From: Crossaster papposus
Lineage: Eukaryota; Echinodermata; Asteroidea; Velatida; Solasteridae
NCBI GenBank assembly: GCA_037893245.1
Contig: JBAIAA010000809.1
Coordinates: 496,001 to 560,000, forward strand
Reading direction: 5' to 3'
DNA length: 64,000 bases
Made by a program: the position numbers and the translations under genes
In this document: in pieces, positions 9,931-24,900 of the stretch
How the letters are laid out: each line of letters opens with the position of its first letter
Numbering within the stretch: position 1 is the first letter of the stretch
Notes under the pieces: generated by a model
Database searches by the model: none
What the model was told of the DNA's origin: nothing
Seen by the model: only the letters and a program-made list of their open reading frames with translations

Positions 9931-12900
9931 GTAAGTAAACACTTGAAGACTGTTCAGTGGATGCTTAGAGAAAGGGGAAAGTGGGTTGGCGCCTCTGCCC
10001 TCATAAGAGAGATGAAAGATATATCCAGGAAGACAAATGTTGCCTCGTTTGCCGTGCTCGGGCAAGGAAAAACAGGGGGGGGGGGGGGGGGGGGGGGGAG
10101 AAAGGTACAACTGTGGGTGGTTGCACTGTGAAGCAAGGAAGATGTATTCTGCTTACATGTAAAACGCTCATCCTGCTAAAGGCAAGAACAGGATCCAACT
10201 ATTGTATATGTTTGCTTGACCCTGTTTGATTTAGCAGTACTTCTGTTGAAATCAGCAGGAAAGTACACCTGTAAATCATTCATTGATTCTGTTTAAGTAC
10301 TGGAATGCCTTTAATTCGATTCACAGTTTATCTAAGTGCGAACAAGTTTACCGCACTCTGTGAAACATCAAGAGTTCGCTAGCATTAATATTCAGCAGTA
10401 GTGCAGTCGCGTTAAAGATGCAGGCTCGTCAAGCGAGCAGGCAATATTTCTAATAGCGCCCTCTTTCGCTCGCAATAGGTAAAGGCAAATTTTAAAAGTT
10501 GCTCATGCTGTTCTGTTACACCCTCTGTTGACATGTGCAGCATGGAGCAAGTTCGGGCGCGAACTATAGTTAACCATAGTTCGACTAACATCGCTCGAAC
10601 GCAAAATGGTTGGACTATCTAGTCGACTATTTGGAACCAGACCACGGAGCACGGTTGCCGCTGGTTGACAGTAGCCTCTTTTTATAGGAAAACGTGGAGA
10701 GAACCAGTGACGTAGAAAAAGGTGGTATAGTCGGACGGAGGGAAAGGCAGTAACGTTAAGTGAAAATCTGGCGGGCCTAATGTAATTTTTGTCTTGTTTT
10801 TGGACCAACATGACTAACGTTAAATCCTACTTATATGCGTGGAAGAATAGTGGCAATACCCATTTCATTCATGTCGCAAATGTAAACAAAGCGGTTGCCA
10901 TCTTTTTAACAATAGTTCGACTAGAGCCGTTCGAGCGAACTGCATTTGAGCATGCGCATTGGTAAAGCAGAGACTGACTAATGGTTAACTATAGTTCGCG
11001 CCCGAACTTGCTCTTGTGTGTACACAGCAATGATTGCCACGATGGCGTCTCATGCGGAATACGAGCCTAAAGTTTGCATGCGCCGTATGCTGGTGAACCT
11101 GTCTATGATGTTTCATGCTTGCACGGCACTGGCATGAAGTCTAGCTGGATGATGATGCCTAGCGGCGATGTCCAGTCAACTTTCTGAGAGTCTGATATTC
11201 TATTCACAATTATTCAAACCCTAGTTCCACTTCACGTCTTCATGCTCAAATGATCTGGTGAAATCAATTTACAGTTTTCACAGTCATGACGGTCAATATC
11301 GCACGACTCGATCCGGCTAATATTCACGGATGTTCACGGGGATTTAGTTTCATCGATCAACAATCTCAACATTCAGTTTCACGCCAGATTTTATGAGAAC
11401 GATAACTGTTGCTTCTTTTAATCAAACACAGCAGCTCTTCAACTACACATGTATGTTCTGGATAATTAGATGGATCCCTAAATTGCCAGTTTGTCAGCAT
11501 ACAGGTAGATCATTAGGTGTACAAAACGATTTCAGACGTGTACATCAAAACTCAGTTTCACTAGTAGATGGCTCTCTTTGCCTCGTAATTCTTTTGCGAT
11601 AGCACGCTTCGTAAGCAAATCACTACTTAGGTCAAATGCACAAAGCATCTTAGGTCGCATGTAAATAATCAGATCTTACGCAAATTACCTAAAGTGTAAA
11701 CAAAGAGCAAAGGTTAAAATGGCAAAGATATGACGCACGTTGCGTCATATCTTTGCCATTTTGTAACATGTAACATAATATGCATACACGTATGTAATAT
11801 TAATTGTACGTACAGTACTCAAGAAATTCTGGACCGTTAACGTGGGTGTATAAGTGATTTCTGCGGTGGAAAACTACTCTACACGTATACTCAGAGGACG
11901 ATGTTGAATGTCTTGTGCGGAAAGTAGGGAGAATTTAAACCGTATCTCATATGGTATCAAAGTGCGGTTTACGCAATAAACAAATTCTCCATTGTCGATG
12001 TGCAAGGCAAACGGACCGCGTGCCTGTTTTTTGTGCCTCAATCGAAAACGCGTTAAATCGGACTGGTGTAACCGTCTCACTTATCTGCTGTGCTAAGTTC
12101 TCGGTACGGATTCAGCGGATAATTGAACACGTTTACATTTACGCATGCGTGTTGAAGCGAAATTTTTCCGCAAAAGAAGTTAGCACACTGGAGAAGTGAG
12201 ACCGTTGCAAAACACCAGACTATGGATCTAACAAATATTATAGCTACGTACATATGCAAACTGCAAACTGACGTTAGACCACGATGTTTGTCGAAAATTT
12301 TGTGGGGTTGCATTTTATCTCTTTTAACAATAGGGGTGGTCGGGCGATCCAAACCAACGGTATTTTGTTAGGGGGTGTAATGTAAATCGGTAAGCTGACA
12401 GTGTCAACCCATCATCCAGTATATTTTACACTTCCTTAACGCATTACATGGTTTCGAAACCGACGTGTTGAGAATTACTGTGATGCACCTCGACGCACCG
12501 TGATGTGTTCAAGACTAACCAAAATTGCACTTGACAACCCCCCCCCCCCCCCCCCCCCCCTCCCCCCCAATCAACTTTTTGACTGAGCAATCTGGAGACT
12601 TGACACACCTCCCCCGGGGGTCCAAGGGTGGTCTTACAATAATTAATAAGGTGCATACTCCTGAAATATTTGTGCACTGCTGTCAGTCAAAGCCAGTGGA
12701 ATGCATGTCAATGGTAACAAATGGCCAGGGGATTGTTACATACATAATGTATGTGAATGTTGTGAGGGATGTTTTGTGGTGTCAACCCAGTGGGTAAGAG
12801 CTAATTGGGTATTGTGTTCGGCCATGAAATATGAACTCATGCCCTGTGCAGAGTATGAAATTAAATGATGCGAAACAAAATGTAAACTTTTGGGGTTTCA

Positions 12901-15900
12901 GCAAACATACCCCCCAAATTTTTTTTTTTTAAGTGGTTAAATAAAGTTAAGCTTTTATTCCAACCGTACTTTACTATTTTGTTCTCTCTTTGCTCCCACT
13001 TTTCCTAATTTTCCCCTTGAAATGTGTACTTTTCCCTACTTTTTTTGTCCCACAACTTTGAAAAATGAGATCTCTTGAAATATTTGTCATAACAGTGTTA
13101 ACACTTTCATATAAATACGGTAACACAATGAAGGGCTTTGGATGCAAGAGGACTGCAACTGTACCGTACTTCCCAAAGCTTGCATGTAAAGATGCAGATG
13201 GATGTACCAAATGAGGCTTATGAATCAGTGGAAATGGGCGAGTATCACCTTTTAACCCTCCTACAATAATACGTTAACTAAAAAAAAGAAAACTTCCTCT
13301 TTCATAGCGTACGAGTTACAATAGGTTTGATAGAAATGATAACTGGCTCCGTGTTGGCACTGAGAAAGGGAGGGTTAAAGCCTGCGAAAGTCCAACTTTT
13401 ATCCTGTTTTTGTCCACCAAAGTCCTACTTTTATCGTCCAAAGTCCTACTTTTATCCTACTTTTATCGTCCAAAGTCCTACTTTTATCCTGTTTTTGTCG
13501 TCCAAAGTCCTACTTTTATCCTGATTTTGTCCTCCAAAGTCCTACTTTTATCCTCAAGTCCTACTTTTATCCTCAAGTCCTACTTTTATCCTCAAGTCCT
13601 ACTTTTATCCTGTTTTTGTCCTCCAAAGTCCTACTTTTATCCTGATTTTGTTCTCCAAAGTCCTACTTTTATCCTGATTTTATCCTCCAAAGTTCTACTT
13701 TTATCCTGATTTGATTCTTCAAAGTCCTACTTTTGTCGTCCAAAGCCCTACTTTTATCCTGTTTTTGTCCTCCAAAGTCCTACTTTTATCCTGATTTTGT
13801 TCTCCAAAGTCCTACTTTTATCCTCAAAAGTTCTACTTTTATCATGATTTTATCCTCAAGTCCTGAATTTGTTCTCCAAACTCCTGATTTTCCCCTGTTT
13901 TTGTCCTCCAAAGTCCTACTTTTATCCTGATTTTATCCTCCAAAGTTCTACTTTTATCCTGATTTTATCCTTCAAAATCCTACTTTTGTCCTATAAATCC
14001 TACTTTTCGATCTGGGCCTTCTTAACCAGTTCGCGCCGGGATTATTTTAACATCGCCGAGCCGACGGGCGGGATTATTTTTAACGAAACTCGATCCGAAG
14101 CGTGTTCAGGCTGATAGTGCTGGGTAGCACACCCACGCATTTCCGGCCTTGCGCTCTGCTGACATACATTTCCGAACTTGAACTTGGCGTGTTTATTCGT
14201 CATCCGTTTTGAATTTGGGGAAATTTTTGCGTTTATATACGTCATCCGGCGCGAACTGGTTAAAAGCCACACAAATGAGATAACGGCTTTCCTACAAGTA
14301 CCGGTATACACCATAAATTTGCTTTTGCTGTAATTTTCGAAAATGGATGGGTTACATGTATATTATGACGCTGACCTGTTTAAAGTTTTTGTGTTTATAG
14401 AAGCTGGAAAAAACTAAGAAAAAGTGCTGTTCTTGCAGTCTAGTTCCTTGACTTCCTTTCAGACGAAATAAATAAATTAGGGGCGGTGTTAAAAAATACA
14501 GTAGTCAGGTTCTTACAATAATTGCTGTTTAAAATTGATACAAAATTCAACTTGTTGTTAAAAATCACATCAGGTGCCGTGATGATTGACTGTTATTCAC
14601 TTGTATTTCCTAATAATTAAGTAGTTATTATGTTTGGTATATCAATGGATAAATTCCTCCATGGTATATCCATACTACATGTACTTTTTAAGCAACAAGT
14701 TTGTCAACAAATCCCTTCTGACCTTGGTTAAAACTAACAGCAGTTTGAGCTGCTCTTGCACAAACATTACAGCAGCTTTGTCAACAGATCGGAAGTCGTA
14801 ATTGCCTTTTATGGCTGGCACTGAAGCTGATTGCGCAAGACTTGGGTGACCTCATCCAGCTTTGCGCATCATTCTAAAAAAACAACCCTGATATCATTTT
14901 TCTATTCAAATCACCCTCTGAATGGTGTATTTCTGTCAATCACAGCACTCATAAAACTCATACAACTGCATCCTGTTTTTCTGTCTAGAAAGTAGAAGAT
15001 TAAACAAAAGTTTTGTTTTTTTCAATTTTGTTCCTATGTGTGTTGGTGCAGACCAACGCGTCACTTGGCTTGCAATGAACAATGCCATTTCCGTTTTGGC
15101 GGCAGTAGACTGCTGTAAGTTGTAAGTGCTGTTGCACGATTTATTGAATAAAGGAATAATGCGGATACAGTAGTTTCATATGAAAACACATCTGATCACT
15201 ATCAAACACTCCCCCCTTTCTGCTTTTGGGGGTTTGTTCATTTTGTTTGGTTTGTTGTTTTTTTTGTTTTTTTGGTTTTTTTTGGGGGGGGGTACTTTTT
15301 GTTTTTGTGAGTAGCCAAAGATTTCTTCACTGGTTGAAATGAGACAAATTTGGATTTGTTGTGGCGAAACCAAATCACAAGGCCACGGTAGAAACACAGT
15401 CGTGTTTTGAACGCTTTGGGGTATAACTGTTGCTTACTATTCTCACAATCTGTGCATTGTGTTACTGAACCCTATTATATTTTGTTACTGCACTGTAACA
15501 ACAGTTTGTTATTAAACCGCTACAAGTCCCCATTGTCCTTACCCAGTGCCATGGCCATCATCACTGGGGAAAGTTAATTCAATTTAACCTTTGCAATCAG
15601 TTGGTGTAGATTCATCAGTGCATACACAATGTAGGCCTAAATGCCTGCAAATGAACACCTGTGCGAAATCCCTGCATTCATTCATCCATCCATCATCCAT
15701 CCATCCATCCATCATCCATCCATCCATCCATCCATCCATCCATCCATCCATCCATCCATCCATCCATCCATCCATCCATCCCTTTATTCATTAATTCATT
15801 CATTAGTTGATCATTCATTCAAACAAATGTATAATTCACCAAGAAAAAACCCAAACTGTATTCATAAGGTACCAGTATGTGTTCTTGTATGTTCATACAT

Positions 15901-18900
15901 TTATGTACTGTGTATCATGTAATATGTACACGTAATATGTACTGGTACATGTACATTGTACAGTATACATGTTCAAAAACAAAATACATTTGTGTACATG
16001 ATTCGAGTCCCTGCAAGTCCAGTCACAAGTCCAGTCTTAAAGGTAGTATACACCATTGGTCATTGCTTGAATTATCACGAATGAGTAGATTTGTAGGGTT
16101 GTATTTTATAGTAAATATCGTTTAACTGAGCTGTCCGAAGTTTTACAATCATGGATGCCGAGAAAAGCACGAAAAACAGCGGTTTTTTCAACCGGCTTCG
16201 AGCAGTTATTCTTATGTTATCTTTGTTTTTTCGCGCTCGCCGTCCGGCGATCGCGAATTTTTCATTATAAAATTTTATTTTTCGGAAGAATTACAGGATA
16301 TCTAGCGCAATCATTTTGCTGGATGCCCAGAATCAACATTTACTTTCAGATGAGTAAGATATTTCTTAATAATTCGGTAGTAAATATTTTCGATATTTGC
16401 AAATGGTGTATACTACCTTTAAAGCCAGTCATAAGTAACTGGTTGAACAATGACAAAGAAATGCTTTTGTCAAAGCTCATTTGAATAGCTTGTGATTTGA
16501 ATTGGAACTGGAGGACTTGTAATAGACTTGCAGGGACTTACAGGGACTTGTGATGAACTTGATGACATCCCTGCTAGTAGTACACTACGTATACATGTAC
16601 AGTGTGTACAATGATTTGTGGTACATTGTACATGATCATACATGTAGTACAGTATATCATTTGATGTAGTACAGTATATCATTTGTTTCTCTTTGTAATG
16701 TAAACATCCTAAGAAGAGAAAACTATACAAATACAGGATCATCAGTTAACAAAAATGTAAATTTTTGTATTTTTTTAAAAGTATCCCTAATCCTGCATAC
16801 CAGTATAATGCACGGTACTGGTATATGACTGTATATCAGTGGATAATAGTCAATATACCAGCCCCTGTATTATACAGTCTAACAGGCTTAACCCTGTTTT
16901 TATTCCATATCCAAATGGTTTAAGTTATTAATACCACTCCATTATAGACAATTTATAATTGCATGACAAATCATCCTTACGGGCAAATAAAATTTGCGAT
17001 CTATTTTAAACCCTTAAAGGTAATGTAGGATTCACCATTGGTAATTGCTTGAATTATTATGAATAGGTGGATTTGGGGGTTGTCTTTTATAGTAAATATC
17101 GTTTAACTGTCCTATTTTTTACAATGTTCTTTTAACAATTACAGGATATCTAGCGCAATCCTTTTGCTGGATGCCTACAATCATTATTTACTTTCAAATA
17201 CATGCAAGTAAGATATTTCCTAATAATTCGGTAGTAACATTTTTTCGATATCTGCAAATGGTGTATCCTACCAGTACCTTTAAGAGTACACAATTTGCTT
17301 TCGATGTAATTTCCGAAAATAGATGAGGATTTATATTTTATTGTAAATACTGTGACGCCGACAGGTCTGTTTTAAAGTGTAGTTAGAACTACCCAACAAT
17401 AATTGATGTTCTGGTAGTCTAGTTCCTTGACTTCCTTCAGACGAAACAGCAATTTATAGATGTCAGGGAATCATCAGGTTTAAGAAAAACCAGACAAGTT
17501 GGCTGGCACCCCATTCATGGATGTGAAACCGTATTGCAAATAAAATGTGGACTATTAATAAAATGGGGGCAGTGTTTAAAACAGTCGGGTTTTTCCAACG
17601 ATTGCCAGCTGGCAATAGTTGGAAATTGATACAAACATAAAGGTGTTATATATAGACAAAACAGAACTATATATCGTTGTCACATGTCACACAGCCATCG
17701 CAGAGTTCAACTCAAACATGCTCGCATGAAGCAGCTCATTGTGTTCATCCACGAACACACTTCTAGTTTAGTAGTTTGTTTTTTTGATGTTTACAAATGG
17801 TACCGGACATGTAAATGACTACGTTACCCCTCACAATTCTACTCAGTACCAGTCCCCCACCTCAACCCCTCTTCCACCTCTCAAAGCCCACAGCCCAAAC
17901 AAGTTTTGAAACCAATTTGTCAGTGGTGTCCCACAGGTGCTCCCACCAAAGTTTGTGTTCCCCCCAACCCCTCTTTTGAAGTGGAACCTTCCTATTTACT
18001 AGCTGTAATGAAAAGCTTCCTATTGCTGGTCTCAATGGCTCCAAGGGGATGCGTGTTGATTCCAGCATGGAGCTATGATTCCAGGCAGTATGTACTGGTA
18101 ACCCCAAGTACAGGGGTACTGATGCTCAGGGATCCCCTCAACAATCTTTTTTCTAGTTTCTTCATCGTTAATCCTGGCACATGCAAGTTCTGGGGTCTCT
18201 TCTAAGCTTATTTGAGACATGTTGGGGGCACACGTGTTTTATTTTCTTGAAAATGGAACAATCTACTTTTAACTAGTATACATACATGTCAGCTTATGAA
18301 ATTATTCTTACCATTGCACTTAAAACTATTCATTCATAAATACCCCAAAAAGTTTACCCATTCCTATTGGTTGAGAGCCTGTCACATAACTGGTCTTAAA
18401 CGGATGATAAAGACACAGCCCAAACAAGTTTTGAAACCAATTTGTCAGTGGTGTCCCACAGGTGCTCCCACCAAAGTTTGTGTTCCCCAAACCCCTCTTT
18501 GGAAGTGGAACCTTCCTATTTACTAACTGTAATGAAAAGCTTCCTATTGCTGGTCTCAATGGCCCCAAGGGGATGCAGTGTTGATTCCAGCATGGAGCTA
18601 TGATTCCAGGCAGTATGTACTGGTAACCCCAAGTACAGGGGTACTGATGCTCAGGGATCCCCTCAACAATTTTTTTTCTAGTTTCTTCATCGTTAATCCT
18701 GGCACATGCAAGTTCTGGGGTCTCTTCTAAGCTTATTTGAGACCTGTTTGGGGCACGTGTGTTTTATTTTCTGGGCGTATACCTTTTTCAACTATCCAAA
18801 AAGAAACCGACCAAATTATTGTTAGAAATCTTACTTGATGTAAATATACTAATTATTGACTCTAAACTCCTTGTGAAATGGTTCCTTCTGGTTCCAGTAT

Positions 18901-21900
18901 TGTTTCAGTGAGTGGGATTACAAATTTTGTTACAAATTCTTACCATTGCACTAACTAACATTCGTTCATAAACACCCAAGAGAGTTTACCCATTCCTATT
19001 GGTTAAGAGCCTGTCCTACCGGTAGTATTAAACGGATGATAAAGACATGGCTTGCTAGTTTTAAACACTTTTCCAGTGTCGCGTGAAATTTGGACCCCTT
19101 TGAAATCCAGTGCCTTTTACTGTTTTATTGGTTGAACGTTCACAGTGCATGCGCAATACTTTTCAGTGAGTCAGTATTTATGATCCAAAATTCACAACGC
19201 ATTCGCCACAGCTGCATTTGCGCAACATGCGCAGTACGTGCAACGTGTGGGTCAATGTCCATAAAAGAAGTTGTTTACATCTAGCTCACAAGCTGGATGT
19301 TCCATTATTTAGCTGGAAAAGTGTTTAGGATATCATGAACTGAAATTGTTCAACAAAATTGTTGGAAAGTTTTAATTGTTGACTTGTTTTGACTTTTGGA
19401 CCAAAGGGTTTGATTTTTTTTTTAACCTAAATGGTATTTAGGAATGGGAATAAAAAAATGTTGTTGGCCGGTATTCAACATACATGTACATTTAAAACTG
19501 GCTCATGGGCCTGGACATTGTTAATGCCTCCACGATTGTAAAACGACAATTACTATAAAATAAAACCCCCAAATTCACCCATCGAGCAATTACCAATGAT
19601 GCATTCTACCTTTAATTCAGGTTATAATTTACTTAATGTCAAGTACATGTAGGATATTAAGTAATATTAAGTAATTCAGTATGTTTTTTTTCTTTGCAAA
19701 TGTTTGTGTAGTTCCTAGCAGTACAAAAAGTTGCCTAATAAATCAGTGACATAATAATATAAATCTCAAAGGTAAGCAGATTTGTCAGCTATACTCAACA
19801 TTTCTGCTAAGTGTTTAAAGGTAGTATACACCATTTGCAGATATCGAAAATATTTACTACCGAATTATTAATAAATATCCTACTAATCTGAAAAGTAAAT
19901 GTTTATTCTGGGCATCCAGCAAAATGATTGCGCTAGATATCTTGTAATTATTCCGAAAAATAGAATTTTATAATGAAAAATTCGCGATCGCCGTCCGGCG
20001 ATTGCGAAAAAACAAAGATAACATAAGAATAACTGCTCGATGCCGGTTGAGAAAAAACCTGCTGTTTTTTGTGCTTTTTTCGGCATCCATGATTCTAAAA
20101 CTTCGGACAGCTCAGTTAAACGATATTTACTATAAATACAACCCCCCCAAATCTACTCATTCATGATAATTCAAGCAATGACCAAGGGTGTACACTACAT
20201 TTAACAGTGCCATGAAATTGGGCTGAAGTGAAAGGTACCATTTTTTTACAATGGTCTCAAGTGATGCTCAGTTTGCCTCTAATAACCTAAAAGAAAAAAA
20301 ATATTTCCAACATATTGGTGTGATTTTTTTTTTTCTAGCTCCTTTGGCAAGTAAGTACCAGACTTGTTGAGAAAAAAACGACCACAACTGGCAGATTTTG
20401 CCAGTGATAGTCTGGTGTATGTACAGTACATTGTATTGTAATTGAACCAGCTATGATAGGAGGAAGTATTCAGTTTGTGGGTTTGGGATCTCAAGGTTAC
20501 TGGGCCAGTTGTGGGTCTGAGGCTTGCCACAGACTGTCAGACTTTGCTTCATTAAAGGGACAGACCACATACCAATACATGTGTCCAGGCCCTACCAGTA
20601 CATGTGTCCAGGCCCTACCAGTACATGTGTTGGGACCCTGGCCTTGCTGTGGTAAAAAGCACCAAGTAGTGGTACTGTACATTATCGTAGATTGAAAAAG
20701 GCTTGGCAAACTTGTATTAACAGAAACATTAAAATCTTAATGGATTTTAGTTTCTACAAATGTTATTTAAATTTGTGTACCGTGGGTCCTTTGGTGCTGT
20801 GCGCACCTTGGGTGTTACAGCAGTCAGGGTGTGTGGAAAATCACATTGGACTTGGAGAATTCTGGACAAGATGTACATGTACACTATGTACTGGTATAGT
20901 ATGGTACATCATGGAGGAATAAGTACATGTACATGTAGATCCAAATGATAACATTCTTATTCTTTGTACTACATGTAGTTGTAGAGCAAACTTTAAAGGG
21001 TTTGACAATGATTGATTTGCACTGTGTCGTGTACATTGTACATGTAACATGATGTAACATTTACTGAAACGGGCGCAATTTATCAAATTCTTTCTCCTGT
21101 CTTGTGTCCTCCAAACCGAATCCATTTCACATCAGATTTGCATCCAATGATACATGTACATGTACCGGTACATATGTATGTTCACCGAGATCTGCATATT
21201 TGAATCCCGTGCATTATTTGCAACAAATTCACAATGATCTGTAATTTAATGGATATCAAAACCCCAAAAGCGCAATAGAAGGAAATTTTTCGGCTGCAGT
21301 GGACTACGATTTCCGTCCGCAAGTTCCGCGGTAGATTTTAACGTTGTGACCCGCGGAAATCGCAGTGTGGGTACGTGGCTTGATAAAGCCTGATGGACTT
21401 ACAGTGTACAATGTACATGTAGATTTGGAAAGGTTTTCAATTTGTTTTGTAGGGCCTAGTACAGTACGTACCGGTACATGTACCTGTACTACTGGTATTT
21501 AGAGATGTACTGTATTTATACAGATAGTGTACATGTATACAGCACTACCTACCGGTATGTGTTTGAGAGATGGCCATTTTTTTGTTGCTGGTGGGGTCGC
21601 GGGGTCAAGTTGTTGACTGCAATCATCAAGTGCTTTTGACAGCTGCAGGACATGTGACATGCTGGAATGGTCTACTCTCAGATTTGAGAGGGGTGTGGTA
21701 TTATGTGTAATGTGTAGTACATGTACAGTATACAAATACTCATGGTTTGAGGGGTAGTACTAGTGGAAATTACTGGGCCGGAGGTGTACATGTAGGTCAG
21801 CTCGACTATGTACTTACCTCTCGCTCTTGACGATGCGAAGCGGGACCATTAATTCCCACTATTTTTTAAAGAAATACACCATGCTGTATTTGTTTTACTA

Positions 21901-24900
21901 CGCCTCATAAATATTCACTGCCTTGTCGATAACGGCCTTCTTGTAAATCTTTATTCAGCACAAGATATTCAAGTTCTTGGTCGGTCAATGACGGAAATCT
22001 AGTTTTACTGAGACTGGTTCCGTAAATATTTACATGCCACAGACTACATGTCGACGAGGCGGGTTCCAGAGGGAATTTTTGGTGCTACATGTACCAGAAA
22101 AGAATACCGCATGGCAGCGAGCTGGATACTCACCGGGATGAAGTAACATGGCAGCGTATCATTTATACTTTCCGGACGCGCGACAAAATCGGCCAATGAA
22201 ACGCTCCAATTTGATTATGAATTTATGAGGTGTGGTAAACACTCGTACCGTATGTACTTGTACATGTACAGTGAAGTTTTTGTAAAAAAAGTGGTAAAAA
22301 TAGTGGTAAAAATAGGTACATACATTCGCATTTTTGTATCACTGTGGAGACATGGCTTTGTTCTCGTGTACAAAATGGTTAGAAAGTCGAGCACGTTTTT
22401 CAAAATACTCCCATTTTAACCATAATTGTTTTCCTGGGTTAAAATTTCTACCCAATATACCCTATATTATACCCTAACCCAAACACTAACCCCAACCCAC
22501 ATCATAATCCTAGTTTTTGAGTAATTTAAGTAAAATCCAAAAATCTAATTCGTGAAATTCCCAGTGGAGACCTATTCATCTATAGAAATTTACCCTCCGG
22601 AGACGTTTTGTCTCCATTGTACACATTGTGTTCATGTCTTCAGAGAGTACCGTATTTCGCACCATGTCCATGTACCGGTACATACATGTTATGTGGAACC
22701 GAAATCGAAGTTGGTCTTACCGGTAAGGTATTTGTTACTAGCCAAGGATGATTTGGACTTGTGTATTGTATCAGGCATGCAACCTTTGCTCATCAGCAGA
22801 TTTCCTGATTTTCAAGTTTACAAATCACATTTGTGTTTAAAAAAACCAAAAAACAAGTACCGTAGTACCTGTAGTACCGTAGTAAGCCTTAGAACATTAG
22901 GTATCTAGCGCAATCATTTTGCTGGATGCCTAGAATAATTATTTACTTTCAAATAAGTAAGATATTTCTAAGATATTAATTAGTAGTACACATTTTGGGA
23001 TATCTGCAAATGGTGTATCCTACCTTTAAATACAACACCTGGAAAAAACTACCTCGTCATCTGATTGGTCAGACCCGCCAAAATGGTGACCATGCAAAAT
23101 GGAGCTTCCATTTTTACTGTGATTAATGGCCAACCAATCAGACTACACTGTCTGTCATAAATAGCACCCTCTTGTGAACTGATGTTTTCTACACAAAAAT
23201 GGTCTTTATTCCCCCTCCCCCTCCCCCCCAAAAAAAACCCAAACCCCATATGGTAGTTCTTACAGTAGTTAATACAGTGGTTCGTAATTGCAGTTATTAT
23301 GCACATGAGAAGTGAAAACTTGAGCCTTTGACAGTTCCTGCAAAATGGGCATTGCACATTTTCCAACACAAGAGGGCGGTATGCAATATTTTCAGTGAGC
23401 TCAGCTAGTCTTTATTTTTATTGGCTATTATAAGAACAGCATGCATACTGCTGGTAGATGATTGATTGCGCATGGCATGAGCAGATACAGTGCACACATG
23501 TACATGTACAGCATTGTACATTATGCACGCCTGCTTTTTGACACTGCAGGCTGCCCTTGATACTCCAGTATTGTGTTTTTTTAACCAAAGAAACTGGTCA
23601 ATTGGAAACTTTTATAAATGCAGTTGTAAACAGATTTGAAGGAATGCAGAATAAACAGATTTGAAGGAATGCAGAATAAACAGATTTGAAGGAATGCAGT
23701 TGGTGCATTGCAGAACTTCAGTGCAGAATGTTGTTAATTGAAAGTTTGACATGTATGATGGTTTTGTTTGTGTTGTGTCTGTAGTTGAACTGTTCAACAG
23801 AAACTCTCCAGCCATCTTCAGCTGACCTTCACTTAAAGGGACAAATATACCATTTGACGGTTGTACATTTTTATCGTTTGAAAAATCAAAAAGTGCTCAA
23901 AATATAAAGAAAGGTGCTTGACAAACAACCTGATGAAGTTTAAGCTCTGTGGATGCTTCATATTTAGAGAAAACAGAATTCTAAGATTTTGATTTCAATA
24001 TAAAATCTGCAGAGTCGCAATTTAAATTGCAACCACAATCTGCATTCGGGGTGCGTTCTCAGTCAGCTAATCGCAGCTACTGGCGTGTCAGTCCAATAGT
24101 AGCGCCAACGTCTGTGCCGCACGTCGTTCGAACACTTGCGCGCACTATTTGCAGACATTTTCAAAAGTGCATCTTTGACATGCATATTTGAAAATGGCAT
24201 TCTTGGTTTTCTTCAAAATGACAGCATGCCAGAAGGAATAATTTCACAGGAAGTTTAGAATCAATAATATCTTTAAAACAAGTAAGCTTTTCAACAGTAT
24301 TTTAGTTGGTTACTTTTTGGATAGTTGCAAAAGGTGTATATTAACCCTTTAAATTTAGAACACATGGATGGAAGAAACATCCTTATGTCATTATGGGGCA
24401 TCGGACCTATGTGTCGTGGTCGGGCGGTTAAGAACTCGGTTTTCTGTTCCGCAGAGCGTGGGTTCGAGTCCCGGTGTCGACACGTGTGTCCTTAAGCAAG
24501 GCAATTAAACCACTATTGCTTCGTCCTTCGGATGGGACGTTAAGCTGTAGGTCCCGTGCGTTGTGTAATGCACGTAAAAGAACCCAGTAACACTCTTTGC
24601 TAAGAGAAGGGGTTCGCCCCGGTGTTCCTGGCAGCGCCTCGGAATAGGCAACTAGATAGATGGCGCTTTACAAATGCATGATCATTATCATCACCCCATT
24701 TGTAAACAGTTACATGTATATGGGTCTTTCCATAAATAAGGGGGCCAAAGCAGGACATGGTGTTATTTCTCAAAATGTAATTTACTTTCTATATTCTTTG
24801 CATGTTCTTTGTGTTCCTTACAAATACAAGGTCGCCTGTGTATAACGAATATTGCCCCAACTTTTACAACCCTGGCATTTGAATGCATAAGAAATTACCC

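Noticed and set aside
13327-13930. Repetitive Ser-Tyr-Phe-rich frames
   Set aside because: They are translations of the TCCTACTTTTATCC minisatellite.
15584-15794. His-Pro-Ser-Ile and Met-Asp-Gly-Trp repeat frames
   Set aside because: Product of the CATC microsatellite.
21800-22200. Minus-strand first exon or U1-like RNA (GTAAGT and GTGAGT donors, TATAAAT upstream)
   Set aside because: Motifs are common by chance; no coding sequence, acceptor or conserved RNA sequence supports a gene.
24408-24481. A tRNA gene (Ser/Leu-like head)
   Set aside because: The head folds fairly well, but it runs directly into a SINE core and tail; a functional tRNA is unlikely.
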